A stretch of DNA of 64,000 nucleotides from Vibrio casei (GTDB lineage Bacteria; Pseudomonadota; Gammaproteobacteria; Enterobacterales; Vibrionaceae), in the NCBI RefSeq assembly GCF_002218025.2, contig NZ_AP018680.1:62001-126000 (forward strand), given 5' to 3'. Every line of letters starts with the position of its first letter. Position 1 is the stretch's first letter. The position numbers and the translations under genes were made by a program. The notes below the pieces were generated by a model. It was not told where the DNA came from. It ran no database searches and was given only the letters and a program-made list of their open reading frames with translations. Positions 40,743-49,372 of the stretch are shown here, one piece after another.

Positions 40743-40765
40743 TGGATCGATGGTTGAGGTTAGTT

Positions 40766-41950
40766 ATGTTTGATTTCTCGCAAGTGGTGAATCGCCATGG
40801 CACATTTTGTACTCAATGGGATTATGTTCAAGACCGGTTTGGTCATGCCGACTTATTGCCGTTTACGATTTCTGATATGGACTTTGAAACCGCGCCTTGT
40901 GTATTAGCTGCGATTAAAAAACGTATGGAACACGGCGTACTTGGTTATAGCCGTTGGAATCATGATGAATTTAAGTCTGCCGTGACAGGTTGGTTTGGGC
41001 GTCGTTATCAAGCCAAGTTAGATAATGATCACTTAGTCTATGGTCCATCGGTCATTTACATTATCTCACAGCTTATTTTGCAATGGAGCAAACTGGGAGA
41101 TGGTGTGTTAGTACACACTCCGGCTTATGATGCCTTTGGCAATATGTTATCGGCAAACTACCGTCAAATGCTGACTAGCCCTTTAATAAAAACCCAAAGC
41201 AGCTATGAAATAGACTGGCCGCAATTTGAAGCTCAAGTCGCGTTGCCGCAATGCAAAATCTTACTGCTTTGTAGTCCACAAAACCCTACAGGTCGAGTGT
41301 GGACACTCGATGAGTTGCAACGCATGGCACAAATTTGTCAACGTTATGATGTGAAAGTTGTTTCCGATGATATCCATATGGATATGGCGTTTGAGCGTTA
41401 CATCCCTTGGTCGCAAGTGGCTCCAGATGACCAATGGGCATTGGTGAGCTCTGGATCTAAGTCATTCAATATTCCGGCTTTAACGGGAGCGTATGCTTTT
41501 ATTCCGAGCCAAGATGATCGTAATGCTTATCTTAATCAGTTAAAAGCCGCGCATGGTTTATCTTCGCCTTCGATTCTTGGGGTGATCGCGCACATTGCCG
41601 CTTATCAACAAGGTGAGGAATGGTTAGAAGCCTTGAAGGTTTACCTACATGGAAATCTCAAATACGTTGCACAGACACTCAATGAACACCTACCAGAGCT
41701 GAATTATCAGGTTCCTCAAGGCACTTACTTAGCATGGTTAGATTTAAATCCATTGAACATTGATATGGATAAACTGCAACGGATTTTAATTGAAGATCAT
41801 AAAGTGGCAATTATGCGTGGCGATACCTATGGCAAAGAAGGGCAAGGTTATATTCGCCTAAATGTGGGGTGCCCACGCAGTAAAGTGGAAACTGGATTGA
41901 ATGCATTAATTGGTGCGATTGAGCAGCTGAAGTCTCGTTCATCACGGTGA
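40766..41950 (+). CDS. malY: MalY: PLP-dependent cystathionine beta-lyase / maltose regulon modulator
   Basis: Fold-type I pyridoxal-phosphate enzyme; the E. coli protein has C-S lyase activity and separately dampens MalT. The 394-residue protein starting MFDFSQVVNRHGTFCTQWDY aligns with E. coli MalY (390). The PLP lysine is Lys232 in SGSKSFNIP, and SPQNPTGRVW and DDIHMD are the cofactor-binding motifs. GAGGTTAG precedes the ATG at 40766; a longer in-frame reading would add 8 unaligned residues. A terminator and a 15-bp hairpin separate it from malX. Confidence 0.93.
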   Translation: MFDFSQVVNRHGTFCTQWDYVQDRFGHADLLPFTISDMDFETAPCVLAAIKKRMEHGVLGYSRWNHDEFKSAVTGWFGRRYQAKLDNDHLVYGPSVIYIISQLILQWSKLGDGVLVHTPAYDAFGNMLSANYRQMLTSPLIKTQSSYEIDWPQFEAQVALPQCKILLLCSPQNPTGRVWTLDELQRMAQICQRYDVKVVSDDIHMDMAFERYIPWSQVAPDDQWALVSSGSKSFNIPALTGAYAFIPSQDDRNAYLNQLKAAHGLSSPSILGVIAHIAAYQQGEEWLEALKVYLHGNLKYVAQTLNEHLPELNYQVPQGTYLAWLDLNPLNIDMDKLQRILIEDHKVAIMRGDTYGKEGQGYIRLNVGCPRSKVETGLNALIGAIEQLKSRSSR

Positions 41951-41955
41951 AAAGT

Positions 41956-41978
41956 CTCCCAACCACAGAGGTTGGGAG
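41956..41978. terminator. Hairpin between malY and the EamA gene
   Basis: CTCCCAACC (41956-41964) and GGTTGGGAG (41970-41978) form a perfect 9-bp stem, 5 bases after the malY stop and before the convergent EamA stop. T-runs on both sides are poor (CTTTTC on the minus strand), so termination is likely but imperfect. Confidence 0.55.
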
Positions 41979-41994
41979 GAATCTTGATAAGTCT

Positions 41995-42945
41995 TTATTT
42001 ACGAGTGCTGGACAGTGATGGGCTCGCAGTGGATGATTGAGGTGATGACGGCATATTCGCTTTGGGTTTCCGCTGCGCCAACGTTAAGCCTGCAAATACC
42101 AGTGCGCCGCCAATAAGATGGTATTGAGTGGGATGTACGCCCAGTAAAACAATGCTGATGCTAGCGGTAAAAATAGGCACTAAGTTCATGAATAAAGTCG
42201 CACGTTCAGCGCCAATTAATGCGACGCCTTTTAACCAACACCAAGGGGCGATGATGGAAGCGGCCAGCGCGGCAAACCCTACCATAGGCCAAGCCTTTAT
42301 TTCGATTCCCCAGTGTTGGCTTGAAAACAATAAAGGCAGTTGCAGAAGCGCGCCAAGAAACACTTGGCAATAGACCGCACACCAGGTGGTTAAAGGTAAC
42401 TTCCAACGGCTTAGCAAGACGGAATACAAGGCATAAGCACAAGATGCCGCAAGCATCAACAGATCACCTTGTTTTAAGCCTTGGCTAACAATGTGTATTG
42501 GGTTGCCTTCACTGAGCATGTAAATTAAGCCACAGAATGAAATCACTGCACCGAGTAAAGTCATTTTATGCAACTTAGCACCTAAGAGTGGCACAGCGAG
42601 AAATAAACCAATCAGCGGCATTAACGATAAGAAAATAGCAATGTTGGTGGCGCTGGTGGTGTAAGCCGCGTAATAGGCCAAGCTTTGATTGAGAACCATA
42701 CCTAAAGAAGCCAGTATCGTTAATTTCAATAAGCATTTTTTGACTGCCGGCCATTGGCGAGACACTTCCATTAAACAAAAGGGTGTGAGAACTAGTAATG
42801 CCACAAACCAGCGATAAAATGCGATGGTGCCAGGCTCAATGGTTGCCGTTGCCATTTTACTGACGACCGCATTAGTTGCCCATATTGCGACAGCGATGAT
42901 CGGAAATAAACTGCGAACAAATAAGGTTTTGGAGTCTGTTATCAT
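41995..42945 (-). CDS. EamA-family (DMT) transporter, paralogue of 21550-22443
   Basis: A 316-residue inner-membrane protein of about ten helices in two EamA repeats, with a Ser/Pro-rich C-terminal tail (after about 295). Blocks such as ATNAVVSKMATATIEPGTIAF, FYRW, SIIAPWCW and LFMNLVP match the other EamA protein of this window. Strong ribosome site AAGGAGG. Its promoter region, shared with the divergent AraC gene, contains a perfect MalI-type operator at 42985-42996, so it probably belongs to the same regulon. Export of a metabolite is the likely role; the substrate is unknown. Confidence 0.85.
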   Translation of the reverse strand: MITDSKTLFVRSLFPIIAVAIWATNAVVSKMATATIEPGTIAFYRWFVALLVLTPFCLMEVSRQWPAVKKCLLKLTILASLGMVLNQSLAYYAAYTTSATNIAIFLSLMPLIGLFLAVPLLGAKLHKMTLLGAVISFCGLIYMLSEGNPIHIVSQGLKQGDLLMLAASCAYALYSVLLSRWKLPLTTWCAVYCQVFLGALLQLPLLFSSQHWGIEIKAWPMVGFAALAASIIAPWCWLKGVALIGAERATLFMNLVPIFTASISIVLLGVHPTQYHLIGGALVFAGLTLAQRKPKANMPSSPQSSTASPSLSSTRK

Positions 42946-42984
42946 GGTTGTTCCTCCTTGAAGAAACTTGTTATACCTTGATGG

Positions 42985-42996
42985 TAAAACGTTTTA
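42985..42996. promoter_or_regulatory. Third MalI-type operator, in the EamA/AraC divergent region
   Basis: Perfect TAAAACGTTTTA within GGTAAAACGTTTTATC, the same 16-base context as O1 at 38901. It lies 40 bases upstream of the EamA start codon and 100 bases from the AraC start. Confidence 0.8.
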
Positions 42997-43095
42997 TCAA
43001 ACTGAATATGCAGTGTGGCATGAAAGAAATAAAAGACCGTAGGTTGAATCGGACACTGAATAGGTCGATTCAGACAAGCTGATGAATGGAGTGGA

Positions 43096-43920
43096 ATGAT
43101 GACAAGCAATCAAATGAGTGGCAACCCAACCTTTATGCCTAAATTGGTCGATCAATTGCCAAGCACTGTATTCATACATTACTTTCACATTGCTGGTGGC
43201 ACAGAAACTTTGCCGCACCAACATAATTGGGGGCAAATTCATCTCATTAAACAAGGCGTGTTAGAGATGGAAGTGAATGGTCGAAAAATGGTATCACCTG
43301 CCGGTTATGCTATTTGGACTCCCGCTAATGTGTTGCATCGTGCTTTTAACCGAAGGGATGTTGAGTATTGCGCAATTAATATCGATATTGCCCGTTCGGG
43401 AGGGCTACCTAATGAGGCTTGTATGATTGCCTTACCATCTTTAGTGCTTGCGATTATTGACGATTTAACCACTCGTCAAGTGGATAAAATTGAAAGCCAT
43501 CAAGACAAATGTTTAACTGATGTTTTGCTTGAGAGGTTAGCTAACGCTCACAAAGTAGATGATTTCCTACCCACAACGCAAGATGCTTTATTACAGCCTA
43601 TCCTGCGCGCCTTAGAGGATAATCCCGCCGATGACCGCAGTTTGTCTGATTGGGCTAAATCGGTGTTTTCGACTGAGAGAACCTTAACTCGTCGCTTTCA
43701 AAAGCAATTGCGCATGAGTTTTAATGAATGGCGACAACGCTTAAAAGTCGTGACGGCTTTGCAGTTGCTTAAGAAAAATGACTCAATTAATCAAGTAGCT
43801 TTCTTGTTAGGTTATAGCGACGCATCAGCTTTCATCAAAATGTTTCGTCGTCATACAGGGCTAACCCCAGCTGTTTACCGCCAACAAGTTAGTGGTCTTC
43901 AATCCCATTCAAACGAGTAA
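43096..43920 (+). CDS. AraC-family transcriptional regulator
   Basis: A 274-residue regulator with an N-terminal cupin sensor domain (about 15-120, with LPHQHNWGQIHLIKQGVLEM and the PANVLHRAFN strand) and a C-terminal double helix-turn-helix (about 165-265: RSLSDWAKSVFSTERTLTRRF and NQVAFLLGYSDASAFIKMFR, then HTGLTPAVYR). The order (cupin first) is that of exporters' and metabolic regulators of the AraC family. Likely target is the divergent EamA gene, by position. GGAGTGGA precedes the start; ATG at 43099 is an equal alternative. Confidence 0.88.
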   Translation: MMTSNQMSGNPTFMPKLVDQLPSTVFIHYFHIAGGTETLPHQHNWGQIHLIKQGVLEMEVNGRKMVSPAGYAIWTPANVLHRAFNRRDVEYCAINIDIARSGGLPNEACMIALPSLVLAIIDDLTTRQVDKIESHQDKCLTDVLLERLANAHKVDDFLPTTQDALLQPILRALEDNPADDRSLSDWAKSVFSTERTLTRRFQKQLRMSFNEWRQRLKVVTALQLLKKNDSINQVAFLLGYSDASAFIKMFRRHTGLTPAVYRQQVSGLQSHSNE

Positions 43921-43933
43921 GAAAGAGACCAAT

Positions 43934-44113
43934 ATGGGTATCATCAATCGATTAAAACAACGGCTTGAAAGCCTACAAAGTAGCGAAAATTTCCGCTATT
44001 TAGAACAATTAAGTGATGAGAAATTAAAAGCCTTAAGCATAGATGGCGAATCAAAAGCGCAAAAACACGCCGCGCAGCAAGAGTTGTTAAAAAGGGCATT
44101 GCGCCAAACGTGA
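43934..44113 (+). CDS. Small conserved-looking protein, 59 residues, unknown function
   Basis: The protein starts MGIINRLKQRLESLQSS; it is highly charged, cytoplasmic, and probably helical with coiled-coil tendency (Leu-Lys-Gln-rich). AAGAGACC lies before the ATG, 13 bases after the AraC stop, so it may be translated from the same message. I do not recognise the family. An extended frame to 43892 overlaps the AraC gene and is less likely. Confidence 0.6.
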   Translation: MGIINRLKQRLESLQSSENFRYLEQLSDEKLKALSIDGESKAQKHAAQQELLKRALRQT

Positions 44114-44265
44114 GTTAATGCATTGTTGGGGTATGATTGTTATCCGCATGATTGCACTGATAGTGATAACTCCGCTTGTTTTGGATATTCAGCTTTGTAG
44201 AAAAGAGACTTCTTGCTTATTTTTAGGTACTCACAAGAGTAAATAATAAACAAGGAGCTGTTTGA

Positions 44266-46332
44266 ATGTATCGTCATTATAAAATATCGAAAATAGCCGC
44301 TTTAATCGGCTTTAGTGCTGCACTGGGAGGGAATATATCTTCGGCTTTGGCGCAGGATGCCAATGTACCGAGAACAGCATTTGTACATTTATTTGAATGG
44401 CCATGGGCTGATATTGCCACGGAATGTGAAACTGTTTTAGGGCCAAAAGGTTATTCAGCGGTTCAAGTGTCCCCTCCGAACTTGAGTATAGATGGCTCGG
44501 CTTGGTGGACGCGTTACCAACCAGTAAGTTATGAAATTTCAGGGCGAAGTGGTGATCGTAATGCCTTTATTAATATGGTTCAACGCTGCAAGACATCAGG
44601 CGTTGATATCTATGTTGATGCGGTGATTAACCATATGGCCGCTTGGAATCGAGACTTCCCCCGAGTGCCTTATTCCTCTAATGACTTTAATAACTGCACG
44701 ACGCCAATCAATTATCAAAATCGTTGGCAGGTGCAAAACTGTGATCTTACTGGGTTGAATGATTTAAAGACTGGGTCGGATTATGTACGTCAAAAAATTG
44801 CCGATTACCTCAACGATATGACGCAAATAGGGGTGGCTGGTTTTCGAATTGATGCCGCCAAACATATACCTAACGAAGATATTGCCGCGATAAAATCTAA
44901 GCTGACGGGCAGCCCTTATATTTTCCAAGAGGTAATTGGTGCCTATGGTGAACCTATTACGCCATTTGAATACACAGGAAATGGAGATGTGACGGAATTT
45001 GGCTACGAAAGGGCGATCGGGGATAAATTTCAAAATGGAGGAATTAACGAGTTAAAAGATTTAAAAACATGGCCGGGCATGCTACCAAGCGATAGTGCAG
45101 TAGTCTTCGTTGCTAACCATGATGATGAACGACACAATGAAGGGGCCACGTTAACCCATTTAGATGTAGGTGATTTGTACTATATCGGAAATATTTTTAT
45201 GTTGGCTTACCCATATGGCTACCCGAAGGTGATGTCGGGTTATTATTTTGGCGGGAATTTTGATCAAGGCCCACCAAGTTCAGGCGCTAACTTTGGCAAT
45301 GCATGTGGATTTGATGGTGGAGATTGGGTTTGTGAGCACCGTTGGCGTGGTATCGCCAATATGGTGTCTTTTCGAAATCATACCGCCAATGAATTTATGC
45401 TTAACAATTGGTGGGATGACGGTTATAACCAAATTGCTTTTGGTCGAGGCAGTTCAGGGTTTGTGGTGATTAACCGAGACGATAATAAGGCTATAAATAG
45501 AAGCTTCCAAACAGGCATGCCTGCGGGAGAATATTGCGACATTATTAACGGCAATTACGATGAAGCAACACATACGTGCAGCGGACCAACTATCTCGGTT
45601 AATGCCGAAGGTATGGCTTATTTTACCGTGAATACGGTTAGTGCCTCAGCAATACATATCGGTGCTAAAATTGGCGGTTGTTCAGGTAGTGAATGCAACC
45701 CCGATCCAAACCCCATTACGCTAGAAATAGCCAGTACAGCAGTCTGTTTGAGTAATGATCAAAGCTTTACGAATCCAACTGTGTATTTTTGGGGCTCACA
45801 ACCTTCTGAACGCGTAGTAAATGCCACGTGGCCAGGAGAAAGTATGGTGAAAAAAGGAAATTATCATTGTTATGATCTTGGCGCAGAAGTTGATGCCATC
45901 AACATTATTTTCAATGATAATGGTGTCAACCAAACGGAAGATTTACGAATGCAAGGCAATCATTGTTACGATAACGGGACATGGAAATCGTTAGCGGATT
46001 GTGGCTTTAACGTGACGATTTCAAATCCTAGTTTACCGGTAAGTGACCTTGCTAAGGTGTGTTACGACAATAACCAATACTTCGATAGTCCGACAATTTA
46101 CTATTGGAATGTAGTAACAGCATCAGGCAATAGCATCAGCGATGCAATTTGGCCTGGTGTGTCGTTAACGCAAGTTGGGAATCAATATTGTCATGAGTTC
46201 TCAGAATCAATTGAAAGTATCAATCTGATTTTTAGTAATAATGGCAGTAATCAAACCAGTGACCTTAACGCTACCAAACAAGCTACTTGTTATCAAAATA
46301 ATACTTGGACAGCATTGGAGAACTGCATCTGA
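44266..46332 (+). CDS. Secreted alpha-amylase (GH13) with two C-terminal starch-binding-like repeats
   Basis: Extracellular endo-hydrolase of alpha-1,4-glucans. The 688-residue protein has a Sec signal peptide (cleavage probably after ALA at about 29) and a GH13 barrel starting TAFVHLFEWPWADIATEC. The catalytic set is visible: Asp196 in GFRIDAAKH (nucleophile), Glu222 in FQEVIG (acid/base) and Asp286 in FVANHDDER. The C-terminal sheet domain spans about 385-465. After a Cys/Asn/Pro linker come two repeats of about 85-95 residues (about 486-580 and 590-688), each with C...SF/YF..PTVYFWG-type aromatic strands, WPG, a NxIFNDNG/NLIFSNNG loop and paired cysteines. They resemble the family 26 starch-binding modules. 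No MalI operator is visible upstream. Confidence 0.93.
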   Translation: MYRHYKISKIAALIGFSAALGGNISSALAQDANVPRTAFVHLFEWPWADIATECETVLGPKGYSAVQVSPPNLSIDGSAWWTRYQPVSYEISGRSGDRNAFINMVQRCKTSGVDIYVDAVINHMAAWNRDFPRVPYSSNDFNNCTTPINYQNRWQVQNCDLTGLNDLKTGSDYVRQKIADYLNDMTQIGVAGFRIDAAKHIPNEDIAAIKSKLTGSPYIFQEVIGAYGEPITPFEYTGNGDVTEFGYERAIGDKFQNGGINELKDLKTWPGMLPSDSAVVFVANHDDERHNEGATLTHLDVGDLYYIGNIFMLAYPYGYPKVMSGYYFGGNFDQGPPSSGANFGNACGFDGGDWVCEHRWRGIANMVSFRNHTANEFMLNNWWDDGYNQIAFGRGSSGFVVINRDDNKAINRSFQTGMPAGEYCDIINGNYDEATHTCSGPTISVNAEGMAYFTVNTVSASAIHIGAKIGGCSGSECNPDPNPITLEIASTAVCLSNDQSFTNPTVYFWGSQPSERVVNATWPGESMVKKGNYHCYDLGAEVDAINIIFNDNGVNQTEDLRMQGNHCYDNGTWKSLADCGFNVTISNPSLPVSDLAKVCYDNNQYFDSPTIYYWNVVTASGNSISDAIWPGVSLTQVGNQYCHEFSESIESINLIFSNNGSNQTSDLNATKQATCYQNNTWTALENCI

Positions 46333-46400
46333 CTTGTGCTTATACGTAAGTTATTGCAATAGCCTATTTTAAATGTGAAGAGAGCTTATCTTATATAAAG

Positions 46401-46430
46401 AAAGGCTTACGTATTAACGTAAGCCTTTTC
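46401..46430. terminator. Bidirectional terminator between amylase and PTS gene
   Basis: AAAGGCTTACGT (46401-46412) and ACGTAAGCCTTT (46417-46428) form a perfect 12-bp stem with an ATTA loop and short A/T tracts, between two convergent genes. Nearly the same hairpin recurs at 49345-49372. Confidence 0.85.
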
Positions 46431-46450
46431 ATATTGAGCTAATGGGGGAG

Positions 46451-47950
46451 TTATGCTTTTAATAGCTCTTCAATTTCATTAGAAATAAATTGTGCTCGGG
46501 AGCCAAGGATTACTTGAATTCCGGTATCGCCGACATAAACCACCCCTTTAGCGCCTAATTGAGTGAGGCCATCTTTATCAATAAGATCACCTTGTTTAAG
46601 CTGCAATCGCAATCGGGTGATACAAGCCGTAGACGATTGAACGTTATCAAGCCCGCCCACGCTTGCGAGTACTTTGGTGGCCAATTCATTGTCTGAAATG
46701 TCATCAATGTTAGTCGTGATGGTGACACGCCCCGGCGTTTTTACATCTAACCTTCTGATTACAAATCGGAATACAGCATAATAGATGATCGCCATTGGGA
46801 TGCCGACAATCACCGCGCTTAAATAATTGGTTTCAAAACCATTGAGTGATGGAACAATACCAAATGAGATGTAGTCAATTAATCCCGCTGAGAACGATTT
46901 CGCAATATGAGCATCTAATAAATACATCGCCATGTAAGACAGCCCCGCCATGATAGCGTTAAAGACGTACAAAATAGGTGCAACAAAAATAAAGGTGAAT
47001 TCCACAGGTTCCGTAATGCCGGTTAAGAAACAAGTTAATGCAGCAGAAAATAAAATACCCGCGGCGATTTTTTTGTTTTTGGTGTGAGCTTCATGGTACA
47101 TGGCTAAACAAGCCGCAGGCAGTGCAAACAGCATCAAAGGAAACTCGCCTTGCATAAACTTCCCGGCATTTTGGTAGCTATCAGTCGAGAAGGACTTCAC
47201 ACCTTCGGCAAGCATTTTGAACCAAATGGTTTGATCCCCATGAATAACTTGTCCTGTTGTCGTGGTGTATTCACCAAACGAATACCAGAAAGAAGGGTAC
47301 CAAATATGGTGCAACCCAAGAGGGATTAACGCCCTTTCTGTTAAGCCAAAAATGAAGGTGGATAATGCTTGATTGCCACCATTGACGATGCCAGATAAGG
47401 CATTGATACCATCTTGAATATGCCCCCAAATATAAGGGAGTAATAAACCAAGCAAAAAAGAAAATAATGCTGTGGCGAGGGGAACAAAACGTTTTCCAGA
47501 AAAGAATCCTAGAAATTCAGGAAGCTGTATCGCATGGAATTTATTGTAGCAGTAGGCCGCTAAAATACCGGAAATTAACCCCCCAAACACACCCATTTGC
47601 AGGCTAGGAATACCAAGCACTAATGCATATTTTCCACCGGACATTGCCATTTCAGGCGTGATATTTAACATCGTGCCTATTGTGGTATTAATGATGAGAA
47701 TAGAAACCGCAGCTGATAATGCCGCAATGCCCGATTCTCCAGCTAAGCCCACCGCCGATCCAATAGCAAATAATAAGGGTAAGTTATCAAAGATTACGCC
47801 ACCTGCGTGCATCATTAATGGTAGGTCAAACTTGTCTCCAAACGCGAGCAATAAGCCTGCAGCGGGTAAGAGTGAAATCGGTAGCATTAACGCACGGCCA
47901 ATTAACGATAATCTGGAAACGGCGCCAGTGAGTGATTTTATAAGATTCAT
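46451..47950 (-). CDS. PTS glucose-type transporter subunit IIBC (PtsG/MalX family), second copy
   Basis: A 499-residue sugar permease with EIIC first (about ten helices, LGLHHIWYPSFWY, GITEPVEF at 311-318) and EIIB at the C-terminus with the phosphocysteine in TACITRLRLQ (Cys443). IIA is absent. It is closer to glucose-type IICB than to the MalX at 39060-40640, from which it differs clearly. AAGGAGG sits before the ATG. Two tandem TTAAACGTTTTA operators flank its -10 element, and the LacI-type gene just upstream on the same strand is the likely repressor. It is convergent with the amylase gene, which suggests uptake of an amylase product. Confidence 0.9.
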   Translation of the reverse strand: MNLIKSLTGAVSRLSLIGRALMLPISLLPAAGLLLAFGDKFDLPLMMHAGGVIFDNLPLLFAIGSAVGLAGESGIAALSAAVSILIINTTIGTMLNITPEMAMSGGKYALVLGIPSLQMGVFGGLISGILAAYCYNKFHAIQLPEFLGFFSGKRFVPLATALFSFLLGLLLPYIWGHIQDGINALSGIVNGGNQALSTFIFGLTERALIPLGLHHIWYPSFWYSFGEYTTTTGQVIHGDQTIWFKMLAEGVKSFSTDSYQNAGKFMQGEFPLMLFALPAACLAMYHEAHTKNKKIAAGILFSAALTCFLTGITEPVEFTFIFVAPILYVFNAIMAGLSYMAMYLLDAHIAKSFSAGLIDYISFGIVPSLNGFETNYLSAVIVGIPMAIIYYAVFRFVIRRLDVKTPGRVTITTNIDDISDNELATKVLASVGGLDNVQSSTACITRLRLQLKQGDLIDKDGLTQLGAKGVVYVGDTGIQVILGSRAQFISNEIEELLKA

Positions 47951-48038
47951 AAATCATTTCCTCCTTGAATTCATGATAAGGAGATTATAAGAAGGGCCAA
48001 GTCAAGTAAGCGAAATAAAGCGATGTTTTTATTAAAAA

Positions 48039-48083
48039 TTAAACGTTTTACTTTATAAATCGACTTTTTAGTTAAACGTTTTA
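48039..48083 (-). promoter_or_regulatory. Promoter of the second PTS gene with tandem LacI-type operators
   Basis: Two copies of TTAAACGTTTTA, at 48039-48050 and 48072-48083, both in the same orientation, centres 33 bp apart (about three helical turns). On the minus strand TATAAA (48057-48052) lies between them, so one operator overlaps the -35 region and the other the start site. The core differs from the MalI palindrome by one base (TTAAAC versus TAAAAC). Confidence 0.75.
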
Positions 48084-48108
48084 CTTCTCGAAAATTTTAA
48101 TAAAATGG

Positions 48109-49131
48109 TTATTTATGATGAATGCTAGACGGGATCATCAGGCGAAAAGAAGGAGATTTCTCTTTGGGAGAGTCTTCGATTTCTTGGCTGACCTCAAAAA
48201 ATCGTCGGCAAGCTTGAACGCCTATTTCCCCCAAATCGGCTGAAATAAATAAGGGTTGATAGTTAAAATTGAAGGTTGGTTTTGTATCCACAAAGCAGAT
48301 CAAAGAGACGACTTTACCGAAGACTTGATCGTAGCCAACCTTGTGGCCTAAACGTTCAATGGCAATACACGCTTCACCGTAGGATTGAAGGTCATGGCAG
48401 ATCACGGCCGAGATAGCGGCATCTTCTTTTAATAAATGGAAAATTCTTTCAGACAACCCTTCATCTGAATCCAAAACACAATGAATGCTTACGGATAAAT
48501 TGGCGTGATTAAGGGCTTTAAAGTAGCCCGAAATTCGCTCTGCTCTGCACATTGAGCCGGTTTCGCCTCCGACATAGGCAACTTTTCTGTGACCTTGATT
48601 AATGAAATAGTCTGTTGCCATTCTTCCTGAGTTAGCGTGGTCGATACCGAGATAATCGACTTTATCGGTAAAGATAGTATTTTTTGATAAATCAATAATG
48701 GGTAAATCATCCGGGACAAAATCTAATGCCGCGTGATAACAAGCGCCTTCAGATAAACAGTAAAAGATACCATCAACCCCTTGGGATACGAGCTGATGAG
48801 TTTGCTCGGTGAGTTTTTTCCATTGATGATCGCATTGATAAATATTGATCAGATAATCTTGTTCTTGCAGTCTATCAAGCAAGCTTTTTAAAGCATGGGA
48901 TGTGTATTCACAGCTTATGTCACCTACCACGATACCAACGGTTTTGCTGTATTTAGATCGCAATTTGGCGGCAAGGTGATTGCGTACATAGCCAATATCG
49001 TGAGCAATCTTAATGACTCTATCTCTTGTTTCGGGTGAAATATTTCCCTTGTTCCTTAATGCCATTGACACTGTTGTGGTTGATACTTCGGCTTTTTTGG
49101 CAATGTCTTTGATCGTAACTGTATTTTTCAT
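48109..49131 (-). CDS. LacI-family repressor, MalI paralogue
   Basis: A 340-residue repressor, the same length as MalI, with the helix-turn-helix at about 6-26 (IKDIAKKAEVSTTTVSMALRN), hinge at about 50-60 (NHLAAKLRSK) and a ligand-binding domain with the shared AERISGY segment. Recognition-helix residues after VS are Thr-Thr, where MalI has Val-Ser. It lies upstream of the second PTS gene on the same strand with tandem variant operators in the 158-base gap, so it is the likely local regulator. Its own upstream region (49132-49394) shows no such operator. Confidence 0.88.
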   Translation of the reverse strand: MKNTVTIKDIAKKAEVSTTTVSMALRNKGNISPETRDRVIKIAHDIGYVRNHLAAKLRSKYSKTVGIVVGDISCEYTSHALKSLLDRLQEQDYLINIYQCDHQWKKLTEQTHQLVSQGVDGIFYCLSEGACYHAALDFVPDDLPIIDLSKNTIFTDKVDYLGIDHANSGRMATDYFINQGHRKVAYVGGETGSMCRAERISGYFKALNHANLSVSIHCVLDSDEGLSERIFHLLKEDAAISAVICHDLQSYGEACIAIERLGHKVGYDQVFGKVVSLICFVDTKPTFNFNYQPLFISADLGEIGVQACRRFFEVSQEIEDSPKEKSPSFRLMIPSSIHHK

Positions 49132-49344
49132 GAACTCTGCTTGAATAGTGAAATATGGCCATCATCACGGCTTAGAGAGTCAACTATAGCTGATATTTTG
49201 CGGATTTATCTTGCATCTTCGAGAATGGTGAGAAGAAAGTTAATGGAGAAATTGAGAGAGTGTTATTAATTTATAAAAAGTAATGGTTTTGGATATGTTT
49301 GAAATAGATAGAAGTATTTCTTTTATAGAGTTTTCAATAATAGG

Positions 49345-49372
49345 AAAGGCTTACAAATCATCGTAAGCCTTT
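49345..49372 (-). terminator. fis terminator, near-copy of the hairpin at 46401
   Basis: AAAGGCTTAC (49345-49354) and GTAAGCCTTT (49363-49372) form a perfect 10-bp stem with an eight-base loop, 22 bases after the fis stop on the minus strand. The arms and the right flank (ATATcGAaCTAA) match the element at 46401-46440. Confidence 0.8.
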
